Source: a virus
DNA: 48,494 bases
Strand: one strand, 5' to 3'
Virus record (IMG/VR): IMGVR_UViG_3300017773_000016
Span: 1-48,494 of that record
A model generated the notes under the pieces. That model ran no database searches, was not told the origin of the DNA, and was given only the letters and a program-made list of their open reading frames with translations. Shown piece by piece: positions 41,491-48,494 of this stretch. Both the position numbers and the translations under genes were made by a program. The number at the start of each line of letters is the position of its first letter. The first letter of the stretch is position 1.

Positions 41491-41716
41491 ATTGTTCGGG
41501 CTTTAAACCTGCCATAGATACTAGCCTTGTTAATTCACGCCTTCCTAAATCTGTGAGTTCAAGGCTATTATCATAATCCGAAACAAAACCATTTTCAGTT
41601 AAATCACTTAAAATTGTGTCATATGGTCGACGACCACAAACAAAAGCAATCAAACCACCCAACCTAACTAATTGTCTTTGTGATAGCTTACCAGAGTATG
41701 CAATAGACGTTTTCAT
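41441..41716 (-). CDS. Hypothetical protein at the end of the late operon
   Basis: 91 aa, starting MKTSIAYSGKLSQRQLVRLG. The middle (LSDLTENGFVSDYDNSLELT then DLGRRELTRLVSMAGL) resembles a wing of a winged helix, but that is weak. Start overlaps the endolysin gene stop by four bases. Last gene read from the leftward late transcript across the join. Confidence 0.6.
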   Translation of the reverse strand: MKTSIAYSGKLSQRQLVRLGGLIAFVCGRRPYDTILSDLTENGFVSDYDNSLELTDLGRRELTRLVSMAGLKPEQFTDKAYQDEALVSPVH

Positions 41717-42321
41717 TTAAGCCAATCATAGATTTTGTAAGTTTCTTCTTTTCTGTGTTTAAGACCGTTGAAACCACCATTAATTCGTTTGGTTAATGCT
41801 TTGATTGTATCATCTGTAACTCCTTCGTCACAAATATCCCAAAGCTTATTTCTTTTAAAAAACCATATAGCACTTTCCATAGGGTATTCGCTTGAAACTA
41901 GATCAGGATCAATCATTACATTTGGTAAATTCATATCCGCACAGAATTGATCATAATTATTTTTACCAGTAACCTGTAAAAAGCCTCTACCACGCCACAA
42001 ATAACCTTGGCCTTCGTTACCCATTCTACCGCCATAAACCTTATCAGCAAGCGCCTGAGGGTTTCTGGCACACTGTTCAGCATCACTTTCGGTTTTAAAA
42101 TATTTTCCAAAGACAGCAAGTATAGATTTGGTAGAATAATTTAAATTTTCTTCTGTGTATTTAAACGTACCTGACTCATGTACAAGTTGCCCTAAAAAAT
42201 GCGCTCCACGCTCTGCATTAAGAACATAGTGGTTACAAATCGCCTTTGCAGTATTAGGACCAAAAGAACCATCCGCATTTGTACCTATTTTTTCTTGTAA
42301 TTTTTTAAGAGATTTTGACAT
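41713..42321 (-). CDS. Endolysin, glycoside hydrolase family 19 chitinase-like
   Basis: 202 aa. The first 30 residues resemble a peptidoglycan-binding-like helix-loop (LKKLQEKIGTNADGSFGPNT). The catalytic domain has FLGQLVHESGTFKYTEENLN with the catalytic Glu, DKVYGGRMGNEGQGYLWRGR then GFLQVTGKNNYDQF, and RINGGFNGLKHRKEETYK. GH19 enzymes are common phage lysins. It sits in a lysis cassette with holin-like proteins. Confidence 0.9.
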   Translation of the reverse strand: MSKSLKKLQEKIGTNADGSFGPNTAKAICNHYVLNAERGAHFLGQLVHESGTFKYTEENLNYSTKSILAVFGKYFKTESDAEQCARNPQALADKVYGGRMGNEGQGYLWRGRGFLQVTGKNNYDQFCADMNLPNVMIDPDLVSSEYPMESAIWFFKRNKLWDICDEGVTDDTIKALTKRINGGFNGLKHRKEETYKIYDWLK

Positions 42322-42712
42322 ATTTTTTCTTTCGATCTATGAGTTGTTGTAAATCTTTTTCTTTAGACCCACCGTCATATTTCCAAGCATAACCTTCATC
42401 AATAAGTTGTTCGTTTATAGAAAATACAGAAAATTTATTATTGTAGAACCAACCAAGCATTCTTCCAAATTTTCCATCTTTTTCGGTTTTTACAATTAAA
42501 TCATCAGCAGCATTTAACAATTCCACAAGATATGCTTTTGCTTCAAGCCCCATATGTTTCTCTGCTAAATCTTTTGTTCTGCTTTCTGGTGTATCAATTC
42601 CCGCTAACCTAACACGTTCTTTTTTCGTTAAATCAAAACCAAGATCAATTGTTACATCAACGGTATCACCGTCAACAACTTTCAAAATTTCCTTAATAGA
42701 GTATGTATACAT
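42305..42712 (-). CDS. Staphylococcal nuclease-like thermonuclease
   Basis: 135 aa. VVDGDTVDVTIDLGFDLTKK, ERVRLAGIDTPESRTKDLAE and KFGRMLGWFYNN, then INEQLIDEGYAWKYDGG are the conserved parts of the SNase fold with Asp, Arg and Glu of the active site. It might degrade host DNA or act during lysis; its place in the lysis cassette is notable. It overlaps the lysin gene by 17 bases. Confidence 0.88.
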   Translation of the reverse strand: MYTYSIKEILKVVDGDTVDVTIDLGFDLTKKERVRLAGIDTPESRTKDLAEKHMGLEAKAYLVELLNAADDLIVKTEKDGKFGRMLGWFYNNKFSVFSINEQLIDEGYAWKYDGGSKEKDLQQLIDRKKKYVKIS

Positions 42713-42972
42713 CAGTTTTCAACTTCTTTTGTGCCACACACGCGTTGATAGACCATATCATCTGTATATGACTCAGCCCATTTATTTTCAGTAAAGGTAC
42801 AAAAATACCATAAACTATCCACATCTTCATCTATTAACTCAATTAAGTCCTGTTGCGCTGATACAGTTCCTTGCAAATGTTCCAAGTCATGCACAAGACC
42901 ACTGATATACCAAACCAATGCAACCAACTGAACGACCATTGCAAATGCAAGACCAATATTAATTTTCATCAT
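42712..42972 (-). CDS. Membrane protein with N-terminal anchor (possible spanin or holin helper)
   Basis: 86 aa. Residues about 5-27 are hydrophobic (IGLAFAMVVQLVALVWYISG), followed by a charged helical part (LEHLQGTVSAQQDLIELIDE) and two Cys. The anchor-plus-coiled-coil layout resembles an i-spanin or holin accessory protein. It lies between the SNase and the holin-like gene. Function inferred from layout and context only. Confidence 0.65.
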   Translation of the reverse strand: MMKINIGLAFAMVVQLVALVWYISGLVHDLEHLQGTVSAQQDLIELIDEDVDSLWYFCTFTENKWAESYTDDMVYQRVCGTKEVEN

Positions 42973-43355
42973 TTTCTCCCGAAAAATTTAGTTGCAGACC
43001 TTACACCAAAAGACGCTGCTACGATTACGCCTAAAGTATATTGATACCAATCGGGCATGGTTTCCAATGCTGCAAATCCGTTTGCTGTAATATCTCTGCC
43101 CCAATCCCCACAGAAACTTAGTACCAATGGAATACTGAACAAACCAACCAACCATTCGTCCTTGAGAGAGTTCTGCGAACCTTGTGCCATGATGCGTTCC
43201 CAATCAGCAACGCTTGTTTCTTTTGAAAGCATAATTTTCGCTTTTGCTTCCGCTTCAGTCAATTTTAACTTGGCATCAGCCGCTTGTTTTTGAGTTTTAG
43301 CATTGAGCCATCCACCTGCTAATTCTGCAATCGGACCTATAAATGCTTGTAACAT
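42969..43355 (-). CDS. Holin-like protein (GTA_holin_3TM type)
   Basis: 128 aa. A charged helix with Ala/Lys/Glu (AADAKLKLTEAEAKAKIMLS) is followed by WLVGLFSIPLVLSFCGDWG and YQYTLGVIVAASFGVRSA, two or three membrane segments. This matches the 3TM holin group of gene transfer agents and alphaproteobacterial phages. It likely controls the timing of lysis. Confidence 0.75.
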   Translation of the reverse strand: MLQAFIGPIAELAGGWLNAKTQKQAADAKLKLTEAEAKAKIMLSKETSVADWERIMAQGSQNSLKDEWLVGLFSIPLVLSFCGDWGRDITANGFAALETMPDWYQYTLGVIVAASFGVRSATKFFGRK

Positions 43356-43702
43356 TAATTTTCCTCCATACTTATGGTTGCTTTCTTGGTATCAGCTTTT
43401 GCGCTGTAAGCATTAAAGCCCATAAATGCAGCAACAACACCTGAAGCAGCAATTACATAAACTGATGCAATATCTGTTATGAGAGTTGCAGCTTTATCAA
43501 ATCCAAGAACAGAAGCTAATAAAATGATAAAGGGATAAATTAACATCCCTGCTAATGCAAAGCCAGTAAAGCGTCTCTCAGCATTACGTTTTAAATCCCT
43601 GTCAACCATTTCCAATCTACGATCTTCCAGAGCAAGCGCATTCCATTCTTTGCGTTGAATAACGCCATCACCATTCTTATCTGCTTTATCAAATTCTGTC
43701 AT
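43355..43702 (-). CDS. EF-hand and membrane-spanning protein in the lysis cassette
   Basis: 115 aa. DKNGDGVIQRKEW near residue 8 is a canonical EF-hand loop. Two hydrophobic segments follow (FALAGMLIYPFIILLASVLG and ITDIASVYVIAASGVVAAFM). Similar EF-hand membrane proteins occur in marine phages next to holins. Calcium binding is plausible but not shown. ATGA overlap with the upstream small gene. Confidence 0.8.
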   Translation of the reverse strand: MTEFDKADKNGDGVIQRKEWNALALEDRRLEMVDRDLKRNAERRFTGFALAGMLIYPFIILLASVLGFDKAATLITDIASVYVIAASGVVAAFMGFNAYSAKADTKKATISMEEN

Positions 43703-43812
43703 GTCTTAGACCTTGCATAACCTATTGCAATTTTTTTATCTCGCGTAATTATAACTATTTTACCATTTTTGTCATATATTATATATTTTCCGCGCCATTC
43801 CTTGAGTATCAC
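43699..43812 (-). CDS. Small basic hypothetical protein
   Basis: 37 aa from a GTG (VILKEWRGKYIIYDKNGKIV), ending KKIAIGYARSKT. It overlaps the preceding stop as GTGA and the next start as ATGA, a perfect fit for a coupled operon gene. Beta-rich. Function unknown. It is short, so coding potential rests on the double overlap. Confidence 0.65.
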   Translation of the reverse strand: MILKEWRGKYIIYDKNGKIVIITRDKKIAIGYARSKT

Positions 43813-43970
43813 CGTTCTATTTTAATACATACAACCTTTGAATTTTGATTTGTAACAAGGACTTTTGCTTTACTTAAAGCAGTTTTGCAAGCTTCCTCAC
43901 TTGAATGACTACCAACGTGATAATGGTCAAACGTACCACTGATTACTTGCAACCAAAGCAAAACCCACAT
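43809..43970 (-). CDS. Small hypothetical protein, possible signal or membrane segment
   Basis: 53 aa, starting MWVLLWLQVISGTFDHYHVG. The hydrophobic N-terminus looks like a short signal or anchor; HSSEEACKTALSKAKVLVTN and VVCIKIER give two Cys. It shares the ACxxAxxKA ... VxC layout with the 77-aa protein at 41.3 kb. Starts immediately after the upstream stop. Confidence 0.65.
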   Translation of the reverse strand: MWVLLWLQVISGTFDHYHVGSHSSEEACKTALSKAKVLVTNQNSKVVCIKIER

Positions 43971-44447
43971 TTACCATCTTCCTTGCCACTGACCCAAAAT
44001 ATAAAATCCAATAAATAGTACACCACCACCAACTACAAAAATAGCTGCACCAATGGCAAAATTTATTAGGTTATCTATTTGAGCTTGTTTTCTATATAAT
44101 TCGTCTTTCCGTCTTTTACGCATTTGAGCCTCAATCTGTAAAACTTCATCCCATGCACTTTTCCCATAATGCCAAGTGATGTGTTCCTTTATCTCTGATC
44201 GCATTTGTTCCATTTTCTTTTTGTTTGCGAATATCTCAATTGCTGTTTCTTCATCTGAGCCTTTGAACGTTTTTTTCCAAAATGGAGGATTTTTTTCTCT
44301 TTCCTCAATATTTGTAAAATCAGAAAACGCCTTACCCCATTGAGAAAGCTGACCCGTCATATCTTGAAGGTCTTTCCCTGCACCAATCGCCCCTTTAAGG
44401 GCTTTGAATGCGCCAGTCGCTAGAGCTACACATGAAACAGGGTCCAT
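43971..44447 (-). CDS. Membrane-anchored phage protein, unknown role
   Basis: 158 aa, starting MDPVSCVALATGAFKALKGA. Helical charged middle (NPPFWKKTFKGSDEETAIEI, RKRRKDELYRKQAQID) and one strong C-terminal membrane segment (FAIGAAIFVVGGGVLFIGFY). The same overall plan is frequent in marine tailed phages between fibre and lysis genes. Possibly an internal virion or lysis-associated protein; not established. Confidence 0.65.
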   Translation of the reverse strand: MDPVSCVALATGAFKALKGAIGAGKDLQDMTGQLSQWGKAFSDFTNIEEREKNPPFWKKTFKGSDEETAIEIFANKKKMEQMRSEIKEHITWHYGKSAWDEVLQIEAQMRKRRKDELYRKQAQIDNLINFAIGAAIFVVGGGVLFIGFYILGQWQGRW

Positions 44448-44454
44448 AACAAAC

Positions 44455-44667
44455 CTACTTTGAAAGCAAACTCTGAATGTCGCGCCTCATTTCTTTTTGA
44501 TCGTTACGCAATTCATCAAGAAGTTTGTTTGTTATATCATTTTGATGTTTTAGTAATTTTATTTCAGATTTGTTGGTTAGAATATTATTCATTAACCACC
44601 AACAACCTGCGATAGAAGCTGTAGAAACAGCAATAACATAACCCATATATTGATCCATAATCTTCAT
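44455..44667 (-). CDS. Small membrane protein with coiled coil
   Basis: 70 aa from MKIMDQYMGYVIAVSTAS; the ATG overlaps the upstream stop as TGATG. Residues about 8-26 are hydrophobic (GYVIAVSTASIAGCWWLM); the rest is a charged helix ending RRDIQSLLSK. It may be a holin accessory or spanin-like protein of the lysis region. Confidence 0.65.
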   Translation of the reverse strand: MKIMDQYMGYVIAVSTASIAGCWWLMNNILTNKSEIKLLKHQNDITNKLLDELRNDQKEMRRDIQSLLSK

Positions 44668-44990
44668 CAATTGACATCATCCTTGACTCTTATTCGGATC
44701 GTCGTTGAATTTGGAAATGTTTCTATTCTTCCACTTGCGAAAGTAACTGTAAACTCACCTCTAAATATACCTGCATTTGCTGTATTAGCCGCCACCCATC
44801 CGTATCTAACTCTTCCAGTATCTTCTCCGATGATTGTACAAGCCCCATCAGAAACAACACTATTTCCATCTAAATCACCCATATTAAAAACAACTGATGC
44901 TCCTGTTAAATCAAGAGCTGTTCCTGTTGAGTCTTTTAAGGTTGCAACAAGGAAAGGACTTGTATCACCTTTTTTTATAGTAAATGACAT
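44667..44990 (-). CDS. BppU-like baseplate/tail protein
   Basis: 107 aa, starting MSFTIKKGDTSPFLVATLKD. LTGASVVFNMGDLDGNSVVS and NAGIFRGEFTVTFASGRIET fit the BppU N-terminal family, which attaches receptor-binding proteins to the baseplate. It precedes the lysis cassette and follows the 23-residue-repeat protein. A tail peripheral role is inferred. Confidence 0.75.
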   Translation of the reverse strand: MSFTIKKGDTSPFLVATLKDSTGTALDLTGASVVFNMGDLDGNSVVSDGACTIIGEDTGRVRYGWVAANTANAGIFRGEFTVTFASGRIETFPNSTTIRIRVKDDVN

Positions 44991-44999
44991 TTTTCTCTC

Positions 45000-46487
45000 C
45001 TATCCACCGATAACATTAGTACCTGCTTGATCAAGCGATACTGAATTAACACTTGCATCCAACGCAACTTTATTTGGACCTGCTGTACCTGCAACTAGAC
45101 TTGGTGATAAACCTATATCATAAATTAATGTTGGCAATGTAGGTGTTCCACTCACAACATTATTTGCATTTAATACAATATTTATAGTTGCAATAGGAGT
45201 GCCGATACTTGGACTTCCGCTTGCAACTGATGAAACAAGCAATTGTCCTTCTGGTAATGCAGGGAAAATATTTGTTGGTAATGCAGGTGTTCCAGAAACC
45301 ACACTGACAGGAACAAGTGTTTCTGCCTCTGACATTGTTGCTGAACCTGCAACTGGACTTCCTGATACAGTGTTTGTTAGTGTAATTGAATGTACTTGAG
45401 TTATTGATGAAGAACCAACGATTGGCGTTCCTGATCCAACGCTATCAAGAACAAAAGTTTCATCCTCTGCCATATTGACGCTTGAAACAATCGGTGAACC
45501 TGTAGCAATTGATGTGGCAGTTAAAGAAACATTTTGATCAATGGCAGTCGTGGCAACACTTGGATTACCAGTTGCAATAGAATTAGCTGTTAATGGAACA
45601 ACAATTGTAAGTGTAAGAGACCCAACAACTGGATTTGATGCGGCAACACTTGTAGCTGTTAAGCTGTGTTCTTGAGTAATTGAAGCGGCAGCAACGCTTG
45701 AACTAGAAGCTTCTACAGAATTTGCATTAATTGATTGCGCGGAAGTAATACTTGGGCTTCCAACTTGCGGCTCACCTGCATCTAAATCTGCCGTTGTAAG
45801 AGTTTCAAACTCAGCCATATTAGCGTTATTTGCTACTGGTGTTCCCGATAAGACATTTGAAGCTGCTATTACATGACTTCCAACAATGCTTACGGAACCT
45901 ACGTCAAATGATCCAGAAGTTACACTAGATGCCGTAAGTGTTTCATCTTCTGTCATAGCAACAGATGCAGCAACAGGATTTCCTGATGCAACAGAAGTTG
46001 CAATAAATGTTGTTGAAAGTGTTAATGATAATGTTGAAACAGACGGCACACCTGACGTAATTGACGGTGTTGTGAATGTTTCATCCTCACCCATATTGAT
46101 TGTAGGAGCACTGAGAGAGCCAGTAACAACACTTTGAGGTGTGAGATCATGTATTTGCGTTATCGCAGTAGACGCGGCTTGTGGTGGAGCACACGCAACA
46201 TTTGAACAAAGTAGAGCGTGTTCTGAAACAATTGATGTAGAAGCAACAACAGATGCGCCAGTAAGAAGTGAACTTGCCGTAATAACTGAAATAACACTTG
46301 CTGTGCTTGATTGCACAACGGGCGTTCCAGAAACAACTGAAGTTGCTGTTAATGAATGGACTTGCGTAAGAACAATTGAACCAATTGAAGGTGTGCCAGA
46401 AACAATGCTCGTTACTGTTACTGTTACTTCATTGACAACACCATCATCTGCAATCGGTGCTGATGCAACTGGTGCAAATCCAAACAT
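45000..46487 (-). CDS. Tandem 23-residue repeat protein, tail or surface fibre
   Basis: 495 aa. After a 25-residue lead (MFGFAPVASAPIADD start), eighteen tandem units of about 23 residues follow (one unit of 25). The pattern is like TSVASGNPVVGS then xxxTQVHSLTA or xMAEDETLTA; the two endings recur through the array. The constant length with divergent sequence suggests a solenoid or fibre with one turn per unit. A non-repetitive C-terminus ends SLDQAGTNVIGG. Related V-x-SG-x-P repeats occur in other alphaproteobacterial phage proteins. Function not known; structural role inferred. Confidence 0.75.
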   Translation of the reverse strand: MFGFAPVASAPIADDGVVNEVTVTVTSIVSGTPSIGSIVLTQVHSLTATSVVSGTPVVQSSTASVISVITASSLLTGASVVASTSIVSEHALLCSNVACAPPQAASTAITQIHDLTPQSVVTGSLSAPTINMGEDETFTTPSITSGVPSVSTLSLTLSTTFIATSVASGNPVAASVAMTEDETLTASSVTSGSFDVGSVSIVGSHVIAASNVLSGTPVANNANMAEFETLTTADLDAGEPQVGSPSITSAQSINANSVEASSSSVAAASITQEHSLTATSVAASNPVVGSLTLTIVVPLTANSIATGNPSVATTAIDQNVSLTATSIATGSPIVSSVNMAEDETFVLDSVGSGTPIVGSSSITQVHSITLTNTVSGSPVAGSATMSEAETLVPVSVVSGTPALPTNIFPALPEGQLLVSSVASGSPSIGTPIATINIVLNANNVVSGTPTLPTLIYDIGLSPSLVAGTAGPNKVALDASVNSVSLDQAGTNVIGG

Positions 46488-46491
46488 TTAA

Positions 46492-46800
46492 TTATGACCT
46501 AGCTGCAACCCAATCAGAAACCATTGTTTTGACTTCTGCATTTGTCATGTCTGACATTTCACCATCATCACCTGATTTTTGAAAAGCATTTGCAGAATGT
46601 AAGGCAAGAACCTTTGTTTCTAATTCTGTGGCTGTCAATTCAGTTACAGTATCAGGAATATAATATTCTCTATCAGCTTCATCAGGTGACCAACCTACCA
46701 TTGTATTTTCAGAAGCATCTGAAAAATAACCACCATCTTCTACCCACTCAGGAGTACGCATACCCCCTGCGGTCATGTGCATTTTATATTCTATAATCAT
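46492..46800 (-). CDS. Hypothetical protein in the fibre/tail region
   Basis: 102 aa, starting MIIEYKMHMTAGGMRTPEWV. Acidic with aromatic residues (EWVEDGGYFSDASENTMVGW); the C-terminal part LTATELETKVLALHSANAFQ is helical. Its start overlaps the upstream stop by four bases (ATGA). No family recognised. Confidence 0.65.
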   Translation of the reverse strand: MIIEYKMHMTAGGMRTPEWVEDGGYFSDASENTMVGWSPDEADREYYIPDTVTELTATELETKVLALHSANAFQKSGDDGEMSDMTNAEVKTMVSDWVAARS

Positions 46801-47615
46801 TTTTTTGACTCCTTAGACTTTTCCAGTTGTAACATATAATCTGTATTAAGAAAATCTGCCTTACCAAAAATTCTTTCTGCGGTAATATCTGCATTTTTAT
46901 AATACTTATCTGCCATTTGATCTAAGAAGCTTTCTAGATCATTACTATGCAAATTCTCAAGCTTTGCTATCCGGTCAGCCGTTACTTTGATATATCCAGA
47001 AACTTCGGTCAAAGCTAACTGCGGATGGACGCCATATTGTTGCATATATTCAATGGTTGCTGTAGAAGCTCTACCACCGTCCATTAAATTACGATACATT
47101 AATTCAAACCCTCTGCGTACATGATGTCGCTTTTCTTCTCTTTCAAAAGCAACTTCATCCCATTCATCTATTCCGTAGTTCTCTTTGATGTTATCATAAC
47201 TATCAATTAATGTAGCAATATCTTTAATTGAGCCATTAATTTTATTTTCCATTTGAATAAGATTATGACGCTTCTGTCTTAGCTTTGCTTCACTTACTGC
47301 ATCGTTTGAACCTTCTAGCTCTATAATCTCCATACGAACTTCTGCATGAGAAACTTGTGCTTCATTCAAGGCGTTTTCTCGCTTCTCTACTTCCGCAGTA
47401 ATCTGACGTAACATTCTATATGGTGAGTGACCATTAAGCATTGTTAATGTCATCATATTCAATGTTGTTTGCGAATTGTTTCTATCAAATGCCCTCGTTG
47501 CTTTTGCAATTTCTGGCAATTTTTCAGCTACCTTTGCAGCCGCAACTTGATTGATATTTTTGCTTGCCTCTACTGGCAAAGAAAAAGTTATGGGTTTTGT
47601 AATTACGTTTGTCAA
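46797..47615 (-). CDS. Coiled-coil hypothetical protein downstream of the propeller array
   Basis: 272 aa. Long helical regions (LRQITAEVEKRENALNEAQV, EIIELEGSNDAVSEAKLRQK, KLENLHSNDLESFLDQMADK) predict coiled coils over much of the protein. N-terminus MTNVITKPITFSLPVEASKN. It could be a chaperone or assembly factor of the fibre array, or a virion protein; sequence does not decide. Confidence 0.65.
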   Translation of the reverse strand: MTNVITKPITFSLPVEASKNINQVAAAKVAEKLPEIAKATRAFDRNNSQTTLNMMTLTMLNGHSPYRMLRQITAEVEKRENALNEAQVSHAEVRMEIIELEGSNDAVSEAKLRQKRHNLIQMENKINGSIKDIATLIDSYDNIKENYGIDEWDEVAFEREEKRHHVRRGFELMYRNLMDGGRASTATIEYMQQYGVHPQLALTEVSGYIKVTADRIAKLENLHSNDLESFLDQMADKYYKNADITAERIFGKADFLNTDYMLQLEKSKESKK

Positions 47616-47631
47616 ATTTTACTTCCTTTTA

Positions 47632-48494
47632 TTAAGTACCCGAACACGCTGCCGAAGTACCATATGCTGCCGTATTATCCCCAAAATCTGTAGCGTTTGC
47701 TGTTGTTTGGACAGTAATATAATCCATTGTGTTCACATATGATGAGCCAGTACCGCTTGTAAAAACTCCATAAGTAGAATTTGACATACCACTTGTTTTT
47801 CTGGCTACTGTCAAATCGCCAAAATCCGTTGAATTGCCAGTAGTTTGGGTTGTGAAATAATCCATACCAGAAGAAACGCCAGCGTTCATCTGACCCCCAC
47901 CAACAACACCTCTTGTAGCATCTGAAACACTTCCCATCTCATATCTACCTGTATCAAGATCGCCAAAATCCGTAGCATTACCTTCGGTTGCGTAAGTAAT
48001 ATATTCTGTTGTAACATCGGCACTTGAACCATAGCCACCTGCAATAACACCTCTAGTATCATCAGCAAAGGATGTTGTTCCGTACACATTATTGCTAAGA
48101 ACTCCAAAACTGGTTGCATTACCTGTTGTTGCAGGAACAACTTTTTGAATAGCACTTATAGCACTGGTAATGTAACCACCTGCAAATATTCCAATTGTTC
48201 CATTGCAACTTGCGCCATCAGCAAATCTAGTTTGATATTGTAAGTCACCGAAATCAGTTGCGTTTCCAAGTGTGCCTATAGTTATATAATCTATTACATT
48301 TGAACGACCACCTGAGGTATCAACAGCGCCACCACCAAACAAACCTCTTGTGCCATTACTCAAAGCACCAAGAGTTTCTCTACCAACTGAAAGGTCTCCA
48401 AAATCTACTGCATTGCTTGGCGTTGCAATAGTTACATAATTTATAACGTTAGTGGATGTCTGACCAGACAATAATCCACCACCAGTAATTCCCC
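47632..48494 (-). CDS. Propeller-repeat tail protein, paralogue A, C-terminal part
   Basis: Continuation of the frame that starts at 259 after the contig join. It has the remaining repeats: NAVDFGDLSVGR, NATDFGDLQ, NATSFGVLSNN (turn divergent), NATDFGDLDTGR, NSTDFGDLTVAR and NATDFGDNTAA, six in all, ending AACSGT. The right edge of the window interrupts the first repeat at GGG; the last 18 bases duplicate the first 18, and the frame is kept across the join. Same inferred tail role as the other five. Confidence 0.85.
   Translation of the reverse strand, partial: GITGGGLLSGQTSTNVINYVTIATPSNAVDFGDLSVGRETLGALSNGTRGLFGGGAVDTSGGRSNVIDYITIGTLGNATDFGDLQYQTRFADGASCNGTIGIFAGGYITSAISAIQKVVPATTGNATSFGVLSNNVYGTTSFADDTRGVIAGGYGSSADVTTEYITYATEGNATDFGDLDTGRYEMGSVSDATRGVVGGGQMNAGVSSGMDYFTTQTTGNSTDFGDLTVARKTSGMSNSTYGVFTSGTGSSYVNTMDYITVQTTANATDFGDNTAAYGTSAACSGT
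48477..48494. repeat. 18-bp terminal direct repeat, copy 2
   Basis: Identical to bases 1-18. Most likely the overlap left by assembling a circularly permuted or terminally redundant genome, not a biological terminal repeat of only 18 bp. Confidence 0.92.

Noticed and set aside
1-48494. CRISPR arrays
   Set aside because: Repeated segments are coding repeats in fibre genes or promoter elements; no regular direct repeats with unique spacers.
1-48494. tRNA or rRNA genes
   Set aside because: No cloverleaf or ribosomal segment was recognised in intergenic regions, which are short and AT-rich.

Overview
This window is a complete or near-complete genome of a tailed phage, most likely a marine siphovirus of an AT-rich alphaproteobacterium. 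The host call is an inference. The tail module resembles those of gene transfer agents and alphaproteobacterial phages: TP901-1-type tube protein, DUF3168 protein, and a tail chaperone pair like GTA gp10. Several accessory proteins (the DFGDL-repeat proteins, the 23-residue-repeat protein, the EF-hand membrane protein) are of kinds I associate with marine phages. The last 18 bases repeat the first 18. Joining the ends gives a 48,476-bp circle and restores one uninterrupted 367-aa reading frame across the join, so the window is a circular map cut inside a tail gene.

Layout. Most genes are on the minus strand. The late operon starts with the terminase (about 28.3 kb). It runs leftward through portal, minor head protein, prohead protease, HK97-type capsid protein, head-tail connectors, tail tube, frameshifted tail chaperone, tape measure, distal tail proteins and a lambda J-like tip protein. 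A large fibre region follows (9.8 kb to 0 and across the join): a cupredoxin plus seven-repeat propeller protein, then six tandem paralogues each with six DFGD-type repeats. After the join come a coiled-coil protein, a protein of about eighteen 23-residue repeats, a BppU-like protein, and the lysis cassette (membrane proteins, holin-like protein, SNase-type nuclease, GH19 endolysin), ending near 41.4 kb.

Early and accessory genes form blocks of alternating strand. The minus block 32.3-28.9 kb has a replication initiator-like protein, a ParB-like protein, a TAGT-like glycosyltransferase and a cytidylyltransferase-like enzyme. The plus block 32.5-34.9 kb is a recombination set (Gp157, ERF annealing protein, SSB, DUF1367, Ref-like nuclease). 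The minus block 40.2-34.9 kb has small regulators, DUF7694, RusA and a eukaryotic-type phosphomannomutase homologue. Four plus-strand cassettes (23.6, 28.4, 32.5 and 40.4 kb) and two minus-strand gene starts (39.0 and 40.2 kb) share one promoter and leader design: TGTAAAT, TTGACA, 16-17 bp, TAGTTT/TAGTAT/TAGTCT, then an (A)GAGGTTCA ribosome-binding leader. Two cassettes sit between or beside late genes like morons.

No integrase, CI-like repressor, DNA polymerase, reverse transcriptase, tRNA or CRISPR array was recognised, so the phage looks virulent and dependent on host replication proteins. The most interesting signals are a possible phage sugar-activation and DNA-glycosylation route, the expanded propeller array arranged as three N-terminal pairs, the programmed -1 frameshift in the tail chaperone, and the shared promoter family. 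No gap longer than about 225 bases lacks a gene; the intergenic gaps hold the promoters and hairpins listed.
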